A stretch of DNA of 64,000 nucleotides from Belnapia moabensis DSM 16746 (GTDB taxonomy: Bacteria > Pseudomonadota > Alphaproteobacteria > Acetobacterales > Acetobacteraceae). The number at the start of each line of letters is the position of its first letter. Position 1 is the first letter of the stretch. Both the position numbers and the translations under genes were made by a program. Below the pieces are notes generated by a model, which made no database searches, was not told where the DNA came from, and was given only the letters and a program-made list of their open reading frames with translations. Shown here piece by piece: positions 36,749 through 45,294 of the stretch. The stretch is from NCBI RefSeq assembly GCF_000745835.1, contig NZ_JQKB01000006.1, positions 124,001 to 188,000 of the forward strand. The letters are read 5' to 3'.

Positions 36749-37672
36749 ATGCCGCCGCGGCCCGAAGAGACGGAACTCCGCCGGCTCGACCTCAACCTGC
36801 TGCCGGTCTTCGTCGCACTGATGCGGGAGCGCAGCGTGACGCGGGCGGGGGAGGCGCTGTTCCTGTCGCAGCCCGCCACCTCGGCGGCGCTGGCGCGGCT
36901 GCGCACGGTCTTCCGCGACGAGCTGCTGGTGCGCAACGGCAAGCAGCTGGAGCCGACAGCGCGGGCCGAGGCGCTGCTCGATGCCCTCACGCCCTCCTTG
37001 CAGGCGATCGCGGCGGCGCTGGCCGGGGCGGTGCCCTTCGACCCGGCGACGGATGAACGGGTCTTCCGCATCGGCTGGACCGATGATGTGGGAATGGCGG
37101 CGAAGCCGCTGCTGGCCCGCATCTGGCAGCAGGCGCCGCAGTGCCGGCTGGTGATCCGCGCCGCCAACTACCGCACCATTCCCGGGATGCTGGAGAGTGG
37201 CGAGATCGGCTTGGCGCTCGGCTTCATGGCGGACGACCTGCCGGCGCTGGCGAAGCAGCGGGTGCTGCGGCGCGGCCGCTTCCAGGTGCTGCGCTGCGCG
37301 AACACGGCGCCGGTCGACCTGGAGGCCTATTGCGCACGGCCTCATGTGCTGGTGACGCCGCGGGGCGACCTTACCGGCTTTGCCGATGCGGCGCTGGAGC
37401 GGTTGGGGCGCAGCCGGCGGGTGGTGCTCGGCGTGCCGGAATACGGCCTGCTGCGCCAGGTGCTGCTCGGGACGGAGCTGCTCTGCACCGTCTCCGACGC
37501 GCTGGTGGAGGCGCTGATGGCGCCGGAGGCCGGCGGCGGGCTGGCGGTGGATCCGCTGCCCTTCGATTCGCCGGATTCGGTGATGCGCATGGCGTGGCGC
37601 ACCGCCCTCGACCATGACCCGGCGGAGGAATGGCTGCGCGCCCAGGTGGTGGCGGTGCTCGCCCGGCGCTGA
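36749..37672 (+). CDS. LysR-family transcriptional regulator
   Basis: A 307-residue regulator: winged helix-turn-helix at about 12-70 (LDLNLLPVFVALMRERSVTRAG, LSQPATSAALARLR, FRDELLVRNGKQLEPTARAE) and a periplasmic-binding-like effector domain that, unusually, starts with VFRIGWTDDVGMA and contains a run of NYRTIPGMLESGEIGLALGF, matching the DNA-binding/LysR-PBP2 NodD-type. Effector unknown; likely targets are the adjacent flavin reductase or itself. Converges with the GGDEF gene, three bases apart. Confidence 0.92.
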   Translation: MPPRPEETELRRLDLNLLPVFVALMRERSVTRAGEALFLSQPATSAALARLRTVFRDELLVRNGKQLEPTARAEALLDALTPSLQAIAAALAGAVPFDPATDERVFRIGWTDDVGMAAKPLLARIWQQAPQCRLVIRAANYRTIPGMLESGEIGLALGFMADDLPALAKQRVLRRGRFQVLRCANTAPVDLEAYCARPHVLVTPRGDLTGFADAALERLGRSRRVVLGVPEYGLLRQVLLGTELLCTVSDALVEALMAPEAGGGLAVDPLPFDSPDSVMRMAWRTALDHDPAEEWLRAQVVAVLARR

Positions 37673-37675
37673 AAC

Positions 37676-39190
37676 CTACTCCGCCGCCTGGGCCGGGGGC
37701 ACAGGACGCTTGTTCCGCTTCGCCTCGTAGAGCGCCGCATCGGCCCTGGCGATGGCCTGCTCCATGGCCGTTGCATCCCGGGGCATCAGGGCGACACCCA
37801 GGCTGCAGCCGAGACGGAGGCGCCCGACCTCGGTCGGCACGCCTTCGCGCAGCATGAAATTGAGCCGCATGCCGACCTCGCGCGCCGCCGCCTCCACCTT
37901 GTCGGGCGGACCGACGAGGCAGAGCAGGAACTCGTCGCCGCCGAGCCGCACCGCCGCATCCTCGCCGCGCAGGTTCTGCAGGAACCAGGTGCCAATGCCG
38001 CGCAGCACGTCGTCGCCGGCCGCATGGCCATGGGTGTCGTTGATCGGTTTGAAGCCGTCGAGGTCGAGGGCGACGACGGCGCAGCCCTGGTCGAGCGGCG
38101 GCAGCGCCTGCTGCCAGGCGGCGAAGCCGGCGCGGTTGAGCAGGCCCGTCAGCGGGTCATGCCAGGCCTGGTCTCGAAGCTGCTCGAGTTGCCGGGCGAC
38201 ATCGCCGCCGCCGCCAAGCACGCGCTGGACGACGGAACCCATCCGCCCGGCATAGAGGCCAGCCAGCGCGCCGCCGACCGCCGCGATGCCGAGCGTGCCG
38301 CAGCCGAGCCAGAGGCCGAAGGACCAGAGCGGGGCGAGCACCGTGGCGCGGTCGCGCTGCGCCACCACCACCCAGCCGAGATTGGGCCGGTCCGGCGCGC
38401 CTTCCGCCCGGGCATAGCCGAGGATGGCGGGGGGCTGGCCGGGCAGGTTCGCCTCGCGCCAGCCGCCGTCGGGGCGCTCGGCGGGCCAGGGCTTGCCGCG
38501 CTCGGCCTCTGGGCCGAGCAGCACCAGCCCGTCGGCGCCGAGCACGCGCAGGACCGGGGCGGGCTGCCAGGGGGCGAGGGCTGCCATCTCGCGCCGCACC
38601 GCCTCGGCCCAGCGCCAGGTGAGGTGGCCGGCGACGACGCCGATCAGCTTGCCATCCGCCGCATGCACCGGCGCGGCGGCATCGACGAAATAGGCATCCG
38701 CGCCGCCGCCCTGGTCTTCCGGCAGGAGCTTCGCCAGCATCACCGCCGGGTGGACGTCGCCGAGGTGCAGGCCGGCGAGGGCGGGGCGGAACCAGGGGCG
38801 GGCGGAGACATCGACGCCTTCCAGCAGGCCGCCGGTCGCGGCGATGACGCGGCCATCGGCGCCGGTGAAGCCGATCCAGGAGAAGGTGGGAGAACGGGCC
38901 TTCAGGTCCTCGAGCAGGCGGCGGGCCGTGGCGGGCTCCGCCGGTTGGCGTTCGAAGGCCTCGAAACGGGCGAGCATGCCGACGTCGCGCGCCCAGTCGG
39001 CGAGGCCGGAATCGAGGCGCTGCGCCATCACCCCGGCAAAATCGGCAAGGCGCGAGCCGTCCTCCTCTATCAGCCGCTGGCGTTCCGACCGCAACAGCAA
39101 GGCGGAGCCGGCCAGGCCGAGCAGGGCGCACAGGGCGGCCACCGCCAGGCCGTGCCGCCAACCGGGACCGAACCAGCGAGGAAAGGACAT
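37676..39190 (-). CDS. Membrane-bound diguanylate cyclase with periplasmic sensor domain
   Basis: A 504-residue c-di-GMP synthase. N-terminal helix (LAVAALCALLGLAGSALLL), a periplasmic dCache/CHASE-like domain (about 45-285, with the PWFRPALAG and VAGHLTW motifs), second helix (LWSFGLWLGCGTLGIAAVGG), short coiled linker and a GGDEF domain (from about 340) with intact active site RLGGDEFLL, and DLDGFKPINDTHGHAAGDDVL as substrate site. No clear RxxD inhibitory site was located. Upstream on the same strand lie a terminator hairpin and a tiny ORF, then the liv operon, so attenuation or read-through from liv is possible. GGAG precedes ATG 39190 at wide spacing. Confidence 0.93.
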   Translation of the reverse strand: MSFPRWFGPGWRHGLAVAALCALLGLAGSALLLRSERQRLIEEDGSRLADFAGVMAQRLDSGLADWARDVGMLARFEAFERQPAEPATARRLLEDLKARSPTFSWIGFTGADGRVIAATGGLLEGVDVSARPWFRPALAGLHLGDVHPAVMLAKLLPEDQGGGADAYFVDAAAPVHAADGKLIGVVAGHLTWRWAEAVRREMAALAPWQPAPVLRVLGADGLVLLGPEAERGKPWPAERPDGGWREANLPGQPPAILGYARAEGAPDRPNLGWVVVAQRDRATVLAPLWSFGLWLGCGTLGIAAVGGALAGLYAGRMGSVVQRVLGGGGDVARQLEQLRDQAWHDPLTGLLNRAGFAAWQQALPPLDQGCAVVALDLDGFKPINDTHGHAAGDDVLRGIGTWFLQNLRGEDAAVRLGGDEFLLCLVGPPDKVEAAAREVGMRLNFMLREGVPTEVGRLRLGCSLGVALMPRDATAMEQAIARADAALYEAKRNKRPVPPAQAAE

Positions 39191-39343
39191 TGCAACCGAA
39201 CTCCACGCCTTACGGCAGCGTCAATATTCCGCTTATGGTCGCAGCTGAGGGTATCGTCCAGCTTCAGAACGAGGCGTTTGCTTCAGCATTGTCGTAATAG
39301 GGAAAGTAGCTTAACCGAAACCAAATCGGAAGAAAGATATGCG

Positions 39344-39375
39344 AAAGGCCCGGGCGGTTTCCCACCCGGGCCTTT
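39344..39375 (-). terminator. Strong hairpin terminator between the small ORF and the GGDEF gene
   Basis: Perfect 11-bp stem AAAGGCCCGGG / CCCGGGCCTTT with a 10-nt loop. On the minus strand the stem ends in TTT and is followed by CGCATATCTTTCTTC, a T-rich but interrupted tail. It is 34 bases past the stop of the 25-codon ORF and about 150 bases before the GGDEF start, i.e. it ends the liv/small-ORF transcript or attenuates the GGDEF gene. Confidence 0.75.
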
Positions 39376-39409
39376 CCATTGCTGCAGCCGTTGCCGGCCT
39401 AGGCAGGGC

Positions 39410-39487
39410 TCAGGAAGCCATCTCCGCAGTGGCGGTGACGATGATCCAGGCCGCAGGCAGGGCACGCGGCATATGGCAATGAGACAC
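39410..39487 (-). CDS. 25-codon ORF with full-length Shine-Dalgarno
   Basis: GTG start, 25 residues beginning MSHCHMPRALPAAWII and ending VTATAEMAS. It is too short for usual gene finders but is preceded by GAAAGGAGGTGGTCC, complementary over 15 bases to the 3' end of 16S rRNA apart from one G-U. It has three consecutive branched-chain codons (Ile, Ile, Val) and a Trp before them. The gene lies 69 bases downstream of the livK stop, after a UUCG-loop hairpin, and is followed by a strong terminator. It could be a real small protein, or a leader peptide controlling the downstream GGDEF gene. Not recognised from any named family. Confidence 0.6.
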   Translation of the reverse strand: MSHCHMPRALPAAWIIVTATAEMAS

Positions 39488-39505
39488 TGGACCACCTCCT
39501 TTCGG
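39488..39505 (-). promoter_or_regulatory. Extended Shine-Dalgarno, near-complete anti-SD match
   Basis: On the minus strand GAAAGGAGGTGGTCC occupies 39503-39489, one base before the GTG of the 25-codon ORF. The complement of the usual 16S 3' end is GAAAGGAGGTGATCC, so 14 of 15 bases pair perfectly and the other forms G-U. Such a long match is well beyond what initiation needs and could cause stable 30S binding or stalling; its function is inference. Confidence 0.7.
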
Positions 39506-39528
39506 TTGTTGACGACGACAAGGAAGAT

Positions 39529-39546
39529 GGGCCCCCGAAGGGACCC
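39529..39546 (-). other. UUCG-loop hairpin after livK
   Basis: On the minus strand GGGTCCC TTCG GGGGCCC is a 7-bp stem (one G-T) closed by a UUCG tetraloop, ten bases after the livK stop. No T-run follows, so it more likely stabilises the 3' end of the liv mRNA or acts as a partial terminator/processing signal between livK and the small ORF. Confidence 0.5.
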
Positions 39547-39556
39547 TTTTCAAGTC

Positions 39557-40681
39557 CTAAACCTGCGAATAGTCGCCGTTCTTCCAGACATAGAAGACGT
39601 AATCCGGCACGGTGACATCGCCCTTCCTGTCGAAGGCGATGTCGCCGAGGACGGTCTGCCAGGGGCCGCTCGCCTTCATCGCGTCGGCGACCTTCTTGGC
39701 GTCGACGCTGTTGACCTTGGTCACGGCGGCGGCCCAGATCTGCACGGTGGCATAGGTATAGAGGACGTAGCCCTCAGGATCGATGTTCTTCGCCTTGAAA
39801 GTCTGCACGACGGAGGCGGCGCTGGCGCGCTTGCGCGGGTCGCTGCTGAAGGTCATCAGCGTGCCCTCACCGGCGGCGCCGGTGATCTGCCAGAAATCCT
39901 TGGTGACGAGGGCGTCGCCGCCGATCATCGTCACGTTCATCCCTTGCTCCTTGGCTTGGCGCAGGATGAGGCCGGCCTCGGTGTAGTAGCCGCCGATATA
40001 CATCACCTCGATGCCGGAGCTCTTGAGGCGGGAGACGAGGGCGTTGTAGTCGCGCTCGCCCGGGTTGTAAGCGGCGTAGATCGTCTCCTGCACGCCGCCG
40101 GCGTTCAGCGCCTTCTTGGTCTCGTCGGCGAGGCCCTTTCCGTAGGCCTGGTTGTCGTGGAGGATCGCCACCTTCTTGCCCGGAAAGGTGCGGGCGATAT
40201 AGGTGCCGGCGATCTGGCCCTGCTGGTCGTCCCGGCCGCAGACGCGGAAGGTGTTCCAGGCGCCGTCATCGGTGAATTTCGGGTTGGTGCTGGCCGGGCT
40301 GATCTGCAGCACGCCCTCCTCCGCGTAGACCTTGCTGGCGGGGATGGAACTGCCGGAGCAGTAGTGGCCTGCGACCATCGCCACCTTGCGGCCGGCGAGC
40401 TGGTTGGCGACGGAGACGGCCTGGCGCGGGTCGCAGGCATCGTCGGCGATCTCAAGCGCGAGCTGGCGGCCGAGCACGCCGCCCTTGGCGTTGAGGTCGG
40501 CGACGACCTGTTGGGCGCCGGTCTTCATCTGCTCGCCGGCGGCGGCGTTGGAGCCGGTCATCGGCCCGGCGCAGGCGATGCGGATGGGCCCGCTGCCTTG
40601 GGCGAAGGCCGGGCGGATCAGGGCCGGGCCAGCCAGCGCGATGCCGGCGGTGCCGGCGATGAGTCCCCTGCGATTGAGCAT
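39557..40681 (-). CDS. livK: Branched-chain amino acid ABC transporter substrate-binding protein
   Basis: Periplasmic receptor of a high-affinity Leu/Ile/Val-type importer, 374 residues. A signal with twin arginine ([20 protein letters not shown] ending AFAQ) precedes the type-I periplasmic-binding fold: [72 protein letters not shown] and the C-terminal [14 protein letters not shown]. Last gene of the liv operon, 84 bases after livF. The actual ligand could be another amino acid or aromatic acid. Confidence 0.94.
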   Translation of the reverse strand: MLNRRGLIAGTAGIALAGPALIRPAFAQGSGPIRIACAGPMTGSNAAAGEQMKTGAQQVVADLNAKGGVLGRQLALEIADDACDPRQAVSVANQLAGRKVAMVAGHYCSGSSIPASKVYAEEGVLQISPASTNPKFTDDGAWNTFRVCGRDDQQGQIAGTYIARTFPGKKVAILHDNQAYGKGLADETKKALNAGGVQETIYAAYNPGERDYNALVSRLKSSGIEVMYIGGYYTEAGLILRQAKEQGMNVTMIGGDALVTKDFWQITGAAGEGTLMTFSSDPRKRASAASVVQTFKAKNIDPEGYVLYTYATVQIWAAAVTKVNSVDAKKVADAMKASGPWQTVLGDIAFDRKGDVTVPDYVFYVWKNGDYSQV

Positions 40682-40765
40682 GGTCGTGCTTTCCCTGCTG
40701 ATGCCGCCGCCCTCGGGACGGCTTGGTTGCGATGTTAGGCGAAGGGGCCGCGCCCCTCCAATGTT

Positions 40766-41491
40766 CTAGCCATGACCCCCGCCGAGATAGGCGTCGCGGA
40801 TCTCCGGCCGGGCCAGGAGCTCCTTTCCGCCACCCTCCATGGTGATGCGGCCATTGACCAGGACGTAGCCGCGATGGGCGAGGCGGAGCGCCTGGTTGGC
40901 GTTCTGCTCGACCAGCAGCACGGTGAGGCCCGTGCTCTCGTTGAGCTGGCGGATGGCGCCGAAGATCTGCCGGACGACGAGCGGGGCGAGGCCGAGCGAG
41001 GGCTCGTCGAGCAGCAGCAGGCGAGGCTTCGACATCAGCGCCCGGCCGATGGCGAGCATCTGCTGCTCGCCGCCCGAGAGGGTGCCGCCGCGCTGGCCGA
41101 TGCGTTCCTTGAGACGGGGGAAGAGGGCGAAGACCTGCTCCAGCTGCGGCGTCGGGTCGCCCTTGACGAGCGCCTGGGCGCCCATCAGCAGGTTCTCATG
41201 CACCGACATGCGCGGGAAGATGCGGCGCCCCTCGGGCGACTGGGCGACGCCGCGGCGCATGGTGAGATGCGTGGCCTCGCCGGTGATGTCCTCGCCGCCG
41301 AGGAGGATGCGCCCCGCCCGCGGCTTGGGCGCGCCGCAGATGGTCATCAGCAGCGTCGACTTGCCCGCGCCATTGGCGCCAATCAGGGTGACGATCTCGC
41401 CCGGCATGACCTGGATCGAGACATCGGAGAGCGCCTGTACCGCGCCGTAGCTGGCGGAGACGCGGTCGACTTCGAGCAGAGGAGCGGTCAT
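40766..41491 (-). CDS. livF: Branched-chain amino acid ABC transporter ATP-binding protein LivF
   Basis: Short (241 residues) ABC ATPase, LivF type. Walker [10 protein letters not shown], signature LSGGEQQ, Walker [12 protein letters not shown] and the D/H-loop (VLLVEQNA). LivF is the shorter of the two ATPases and lacks the extra C-terminal extension of LivG. It overlaps livG by four bases. Confidence 0.95.
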   Translation of the reverse strand: MTAPLLEVDRVSASYGAVQALSDVSIQVMPGEIVTLIGANGAGKSTLLMTICGAPKPRAGRILLGGEDITGEATHLTMRRGVAQSPEGRRIFPRMSVHENLLMGAQALVKGDPTPQLEQVFALFPRLKERIGQRGGTLSGGEQQMLAIGRALMSKPRLLLLDEPSLGLAPLVVRQIFGAIRQLNESTGLTVLLVEQNANQALRLAHRGYVLVNGRITMEGGGKELLARPEIRDAYLGGGHG

Positions 41492-42294
41492 GCGGTGACC
41501 TCCTCCTCATCCTCGCCGAGATAGGCGGCGATGACTTTGGCATCGCCGCGTACCTCGGCCGGCCTGCCGTCGGCGATCAGCACGCCGTGGTCGAGGACCA
41601 CGACGCGGTCGCTGATGCGCATGACGACGCCCATGTCGTGCTCGATTAGCAGGATGGAGGTGCCCTCCGCCCGGATGTCGAGCAGCAGACGTGCCAGCTC
41701 GTCCGATTCGCGCGGATTGAGGCCGGCGGCGGGCTCGTCGAGGCAGAGCAGGGCGGGTTCGGTGCACATGGCCCGCGCGATCTCGAGCCGCCGTTGCTGG
41801 CCGTAGGGCAGGGCGCCCGCCGGGTCGTCGGCGCGGTCCATCAGGTCGGTGGCGGTGAGCCAGCGCTTGGCCAGCTCCACCGCCTGGCGCTCGGCCTTGG
41901 CATAGCCCGAGAGGCCGAGCACCGCACCGATGCCCCAGCCGGTCGAGGCCATCAGTGTGTTGTGCTGGGCGATGAGCAGGTTCTCCAGCGCGGTCATGCC
42001 GGGGAAGAGGCGGATGTTCTGAAAGGTGCGGGCGACGCCGGCGCGGGCGATGCGATGGCCCGCCAGGCGTTGCAGCTCGGTCGGCGGTACGCCCGGCTTG
42101 TGCAGGCGGATGATACCCTCGCTCGGCCGGTAGAAGCCGGTGACGCAGTTGAAGAGCGTCGTCTTGCCGGCGCCGTTCGGGCCGATCAGCGCGGTGATCT
42201 CGCCCGCCCCGGCGGCGAAGGACACGGAGGAGACGGCGGTGAGGCCGCCGAAGCGCATTGTGAGCCCTTGCACCTCGAGGATGGGTCGGCTCAT
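41488..42294 (-). CDS. livG: Branched-chain amino acid ABC transporter ATP-binding protein LivG
   Basis: ABC ATPase of 268 residues, LivG type. Walker A GPNGAGKTT, a signature region LPYGQQRRLEIARAM that replaces the usual LSGGQ as in LivG, Walker B LLCLDEPAAGLNP and H-loop LIEHDMGVVM. ATG 42294 overlaps the livM stop; the longer frame upstream is livM read out of frame. Confidence 0.95.
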   Translation of the reverse strand: MSRPILEVQGLTMRFGGLTAVSSVSFAAGAGEITALIGPNGAGKTTLFNCVTGFYRPSEGIIRLHKPGVPPTELQRLAGHRIARAGVARTFQNIRLFPGMTALENLLIAQHNTLMASTGWGIGAVLGLSGYAKAERQAVELAKRWLTATDLMDRADDPAGALPYGQQRRLEIARAMCTEPALLCLDEPAAGLNPRESDELARLLLDIRAEGTSILLIEHDMGVVMRISDRVVVLDHGVLIADGRPAEVRGDAKVIAAYLGEDEEEVTA

Positions 42295-43570
42295 CCGTGG
42301 CCCTCCCCGACCAGCTTGCCGTCGATCGCTCGTCGCTTGCCGAGGGCGATGGAGGGCGTGCGTGTGCCGACGAGGCCGCGTGGCCGCAGGACCATGATGA
42401 CGACCATGGCGCCGCCGAAGACGAGCATCCGCCACTCCTGCAGGTCGCGGAAGATCTCCGTCCCGCCGATCAGCACGAGCGCCGCGACGGCGACGCCGAT
42501 CTGGCTGCCGAGGCCGCCGAGCACGACGATCGCCAGGATGATGGCGCTCTCGATGAAGGTGAAGCTCTCCGGGCTGATGAAGGCCTGGCGGGTGGCGAAG
42601 AAGGCCCCGGCGAAGCCGCCGAACATGGCGCCGAGTGCGAAGGCCGTCAGCTTGGTGATGGTCACGTTGATCCCCAAGGCACGGCAGGCGATCTCATCCT
42701 CGCGCAGCGCCTCCCAGGCGCGGCCGAGTGGCTGGCGGCGCAGCCGGATCGTCACCCAGTTGGTCAGCAGGGCGAGCGCCAGGATCAGGTAGTAGAGGAA
42801 GATGACGCGATGGACCGATGACGGCTCCAGCCCGAAGAAGCCGGCGAAGGTGCCCTCGCCGCCCGACATGCTGAAGGGCAGGCCGAAGAAGGAGGGACGC
42901 GGGATGCCGCTGATGCCGTTCGGCCCGCCGGTCAGGCTCACCCAGTTCAGCAGCACCACACGGATGATCTCGCCGAAGGCGAGCGTCACGATGGCGAGGT
43001 AGTCGCCGCGCAGGCGCAGCACCGGGAAGCCGAGCAGCACGCCCCAGAAGGCGGCGAGGATGCCAGCGAGCGGCAGGCAGACCCAGAAGGAGAGGCCGAA
43101 ATACTGCGCCAGCAGCGCATAGGAATAAGCCCCGACCGCGTAGAAGGCGACATAGCCGAGGTCGAGCAGCCCGGCGAGCCCGACCACGATGTTGAGCCCC
43201 CAGCCGAGCATCACATAGGTCAGCACCAGGATGCCGAGGTCGAGCCAGTAGCGGTCGATGCCCGGGATGGCCGGCAGCACCAGGGCGAAGGCGAGGAAGG
43301 CGGGCGCCGCCAGCTTGCCGAGCCGTTGCAGCCGCAGCGTCCAAGGCCCGGCGGAGGTGCTGGGGCGGAGGCCCGTCCGCCCGGTCCAGAGCACCAGAGC
43401 CAGCCGGCCGAGGAAGACGAGGCCGATGAGGATCGCGGCATCCGTCCAGCGATAGCGCAGCGTCAGGGCGCCGGTGCTGCCGACATCGGTGCGCAGGGCG
43501 ACAAGCGGGATGAAGAGCAGGGCGGCGACGACAGCCCCGATCAGCGCATCCTTCAGAGCCAGTTGCAGCC

Positions 43571-43574
<4 letters not shown>
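42291..43574 (-). CDS. livM: Branched-chain amino acid ABC transporter permease LivM
   Basis: Permease subunit of 427 residues, about ten helices. Family stretches: GWGLNIVVGLAGLLDLGYVAFYAVGAY, GDYLAIVTLAFGEIIRVVL, AWEALREDEIACRALGINVT (cytoplasmic coupling loop) and the closing LRPRGLVG. Slightly longer than LivM of E. coli-like short forms because of an N-terminal extension. Overlaps both livG and livH by four bases. Confidence 0.95.
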
Positions 43575-44485
<911 letters not shown>

Positions 44486-44618
44486 GAAGCCCTCCAGCCC
44501 GTGTTTCCCTGTTGCCCCGAAGCTAGCCATGCCGGCGGCCGCGGCATAGGGGAAGTTGCCGTCCGGGGAGGGCGGGGCGATGATCCCTGCCTGAACCATG
44601 GGCGGAGGAAACAGGGCA

Positions 44619-45221
44619 ATGGCTTCCGATTCGGCAATTCCACCCGATGACGGCCGCAGCGGCCGGCTACCGCCGATCCCGGAGGAGCGGCAGACCGAGG
44701 TGCAGCGGCGCGTCGCGGCCGGCATCTCGGGCGGGCCGCGCGGCGGGCTGCGCGGGCCTTTCCCAGCCCTGCTGCGGAGCCCGGAGCTGGCCGACCGCTT
44801 CCAGAAGGTCGGCGAGTATCTGCGCTTCAACAGCTCCATTCCTACGGCGCTGAACGAGCTGGCGATCCTCGTTACGGCCCGGGCATGGTCGGCGCAGTTC
44901 GAGTGGTATGCGCATCACCTGCTGGCGATGAAGGCGGGGCTGCCGCCCGCCATCGCCGAGGCGATCGCCGAGGGACGCCGGCCGGAGGGCATGGATGCCA
45001 GGCAGTCCGTCGTCTACGACTTCTGCACCGAGCTGCACACGACCCATCAGGTCTCGGATGCCACCTATGCTGCGGCGCGGGAGCATTTCGGCGAACAGGG
45101 CGTGGTCGATCTGCTTGGGGTCAGCGGCTACTACGTGGCCGTGGCGATGATCCTCAACGTCGCGCAGGTGCCGCTGCCGCCCGGCGTGCCGGAGCCGCTG
45201 AAGCCTTTGCCGAAGGGGTAA
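44619..45221 (+). CDS. Carboxymuconolactone decarboxylase family protein
   Basis: A 200-residue AhpD-like/CMD protein: FPALLRSPELADRFQKVGEYLRF, LNELAILVTARAWSAQFEWYAHH, and YYVAVAMILNVAQVPLPP. It lacks the CxxC of AhpD peroxidase: the segment after TARAW has E-W-Y-A-H-H, typical of the hydrolase/decarboxylase-like branch, so a peroxidase role is unlikely. GGAGGAAACAGGG fixes ATG 44619 over the earlier ATG at 44598. Divergent from livH. Substrate unknown. Confidence 0.88.
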   Translation: MASDSAIPPDDGRSGRLPPIPEERQTEVQRRVAAGISGGPRGGLRGPFPALLRSPELADRFQKVGEYLRFNSSIPTALNELAILVTARAWSAQFEWYAHHLLAMKAGLPPAIAEAIAEGRRPEGMDARQSVVYDFCTELHTTHQVSDATYAAAREHFGEQGVVDLLGVSGYYVAVAMILNVAQVPLPPGVPEPLKPLPKG

Positions 45222-45294
45222 GCGGGGATAGGCTTCGGGTCGGGAGGGGAGCTGCCCCTCTCGATCGAACCAAGTACCAATCGGGAGAGACGCC

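Noticed and set aside
38024-40738. A 904-residue plus-strand frame across the GGDEF and livK genes
   Set aside because: Spans two clear minus-strand genes and the intergenic terminator, so it is a composition artefact.
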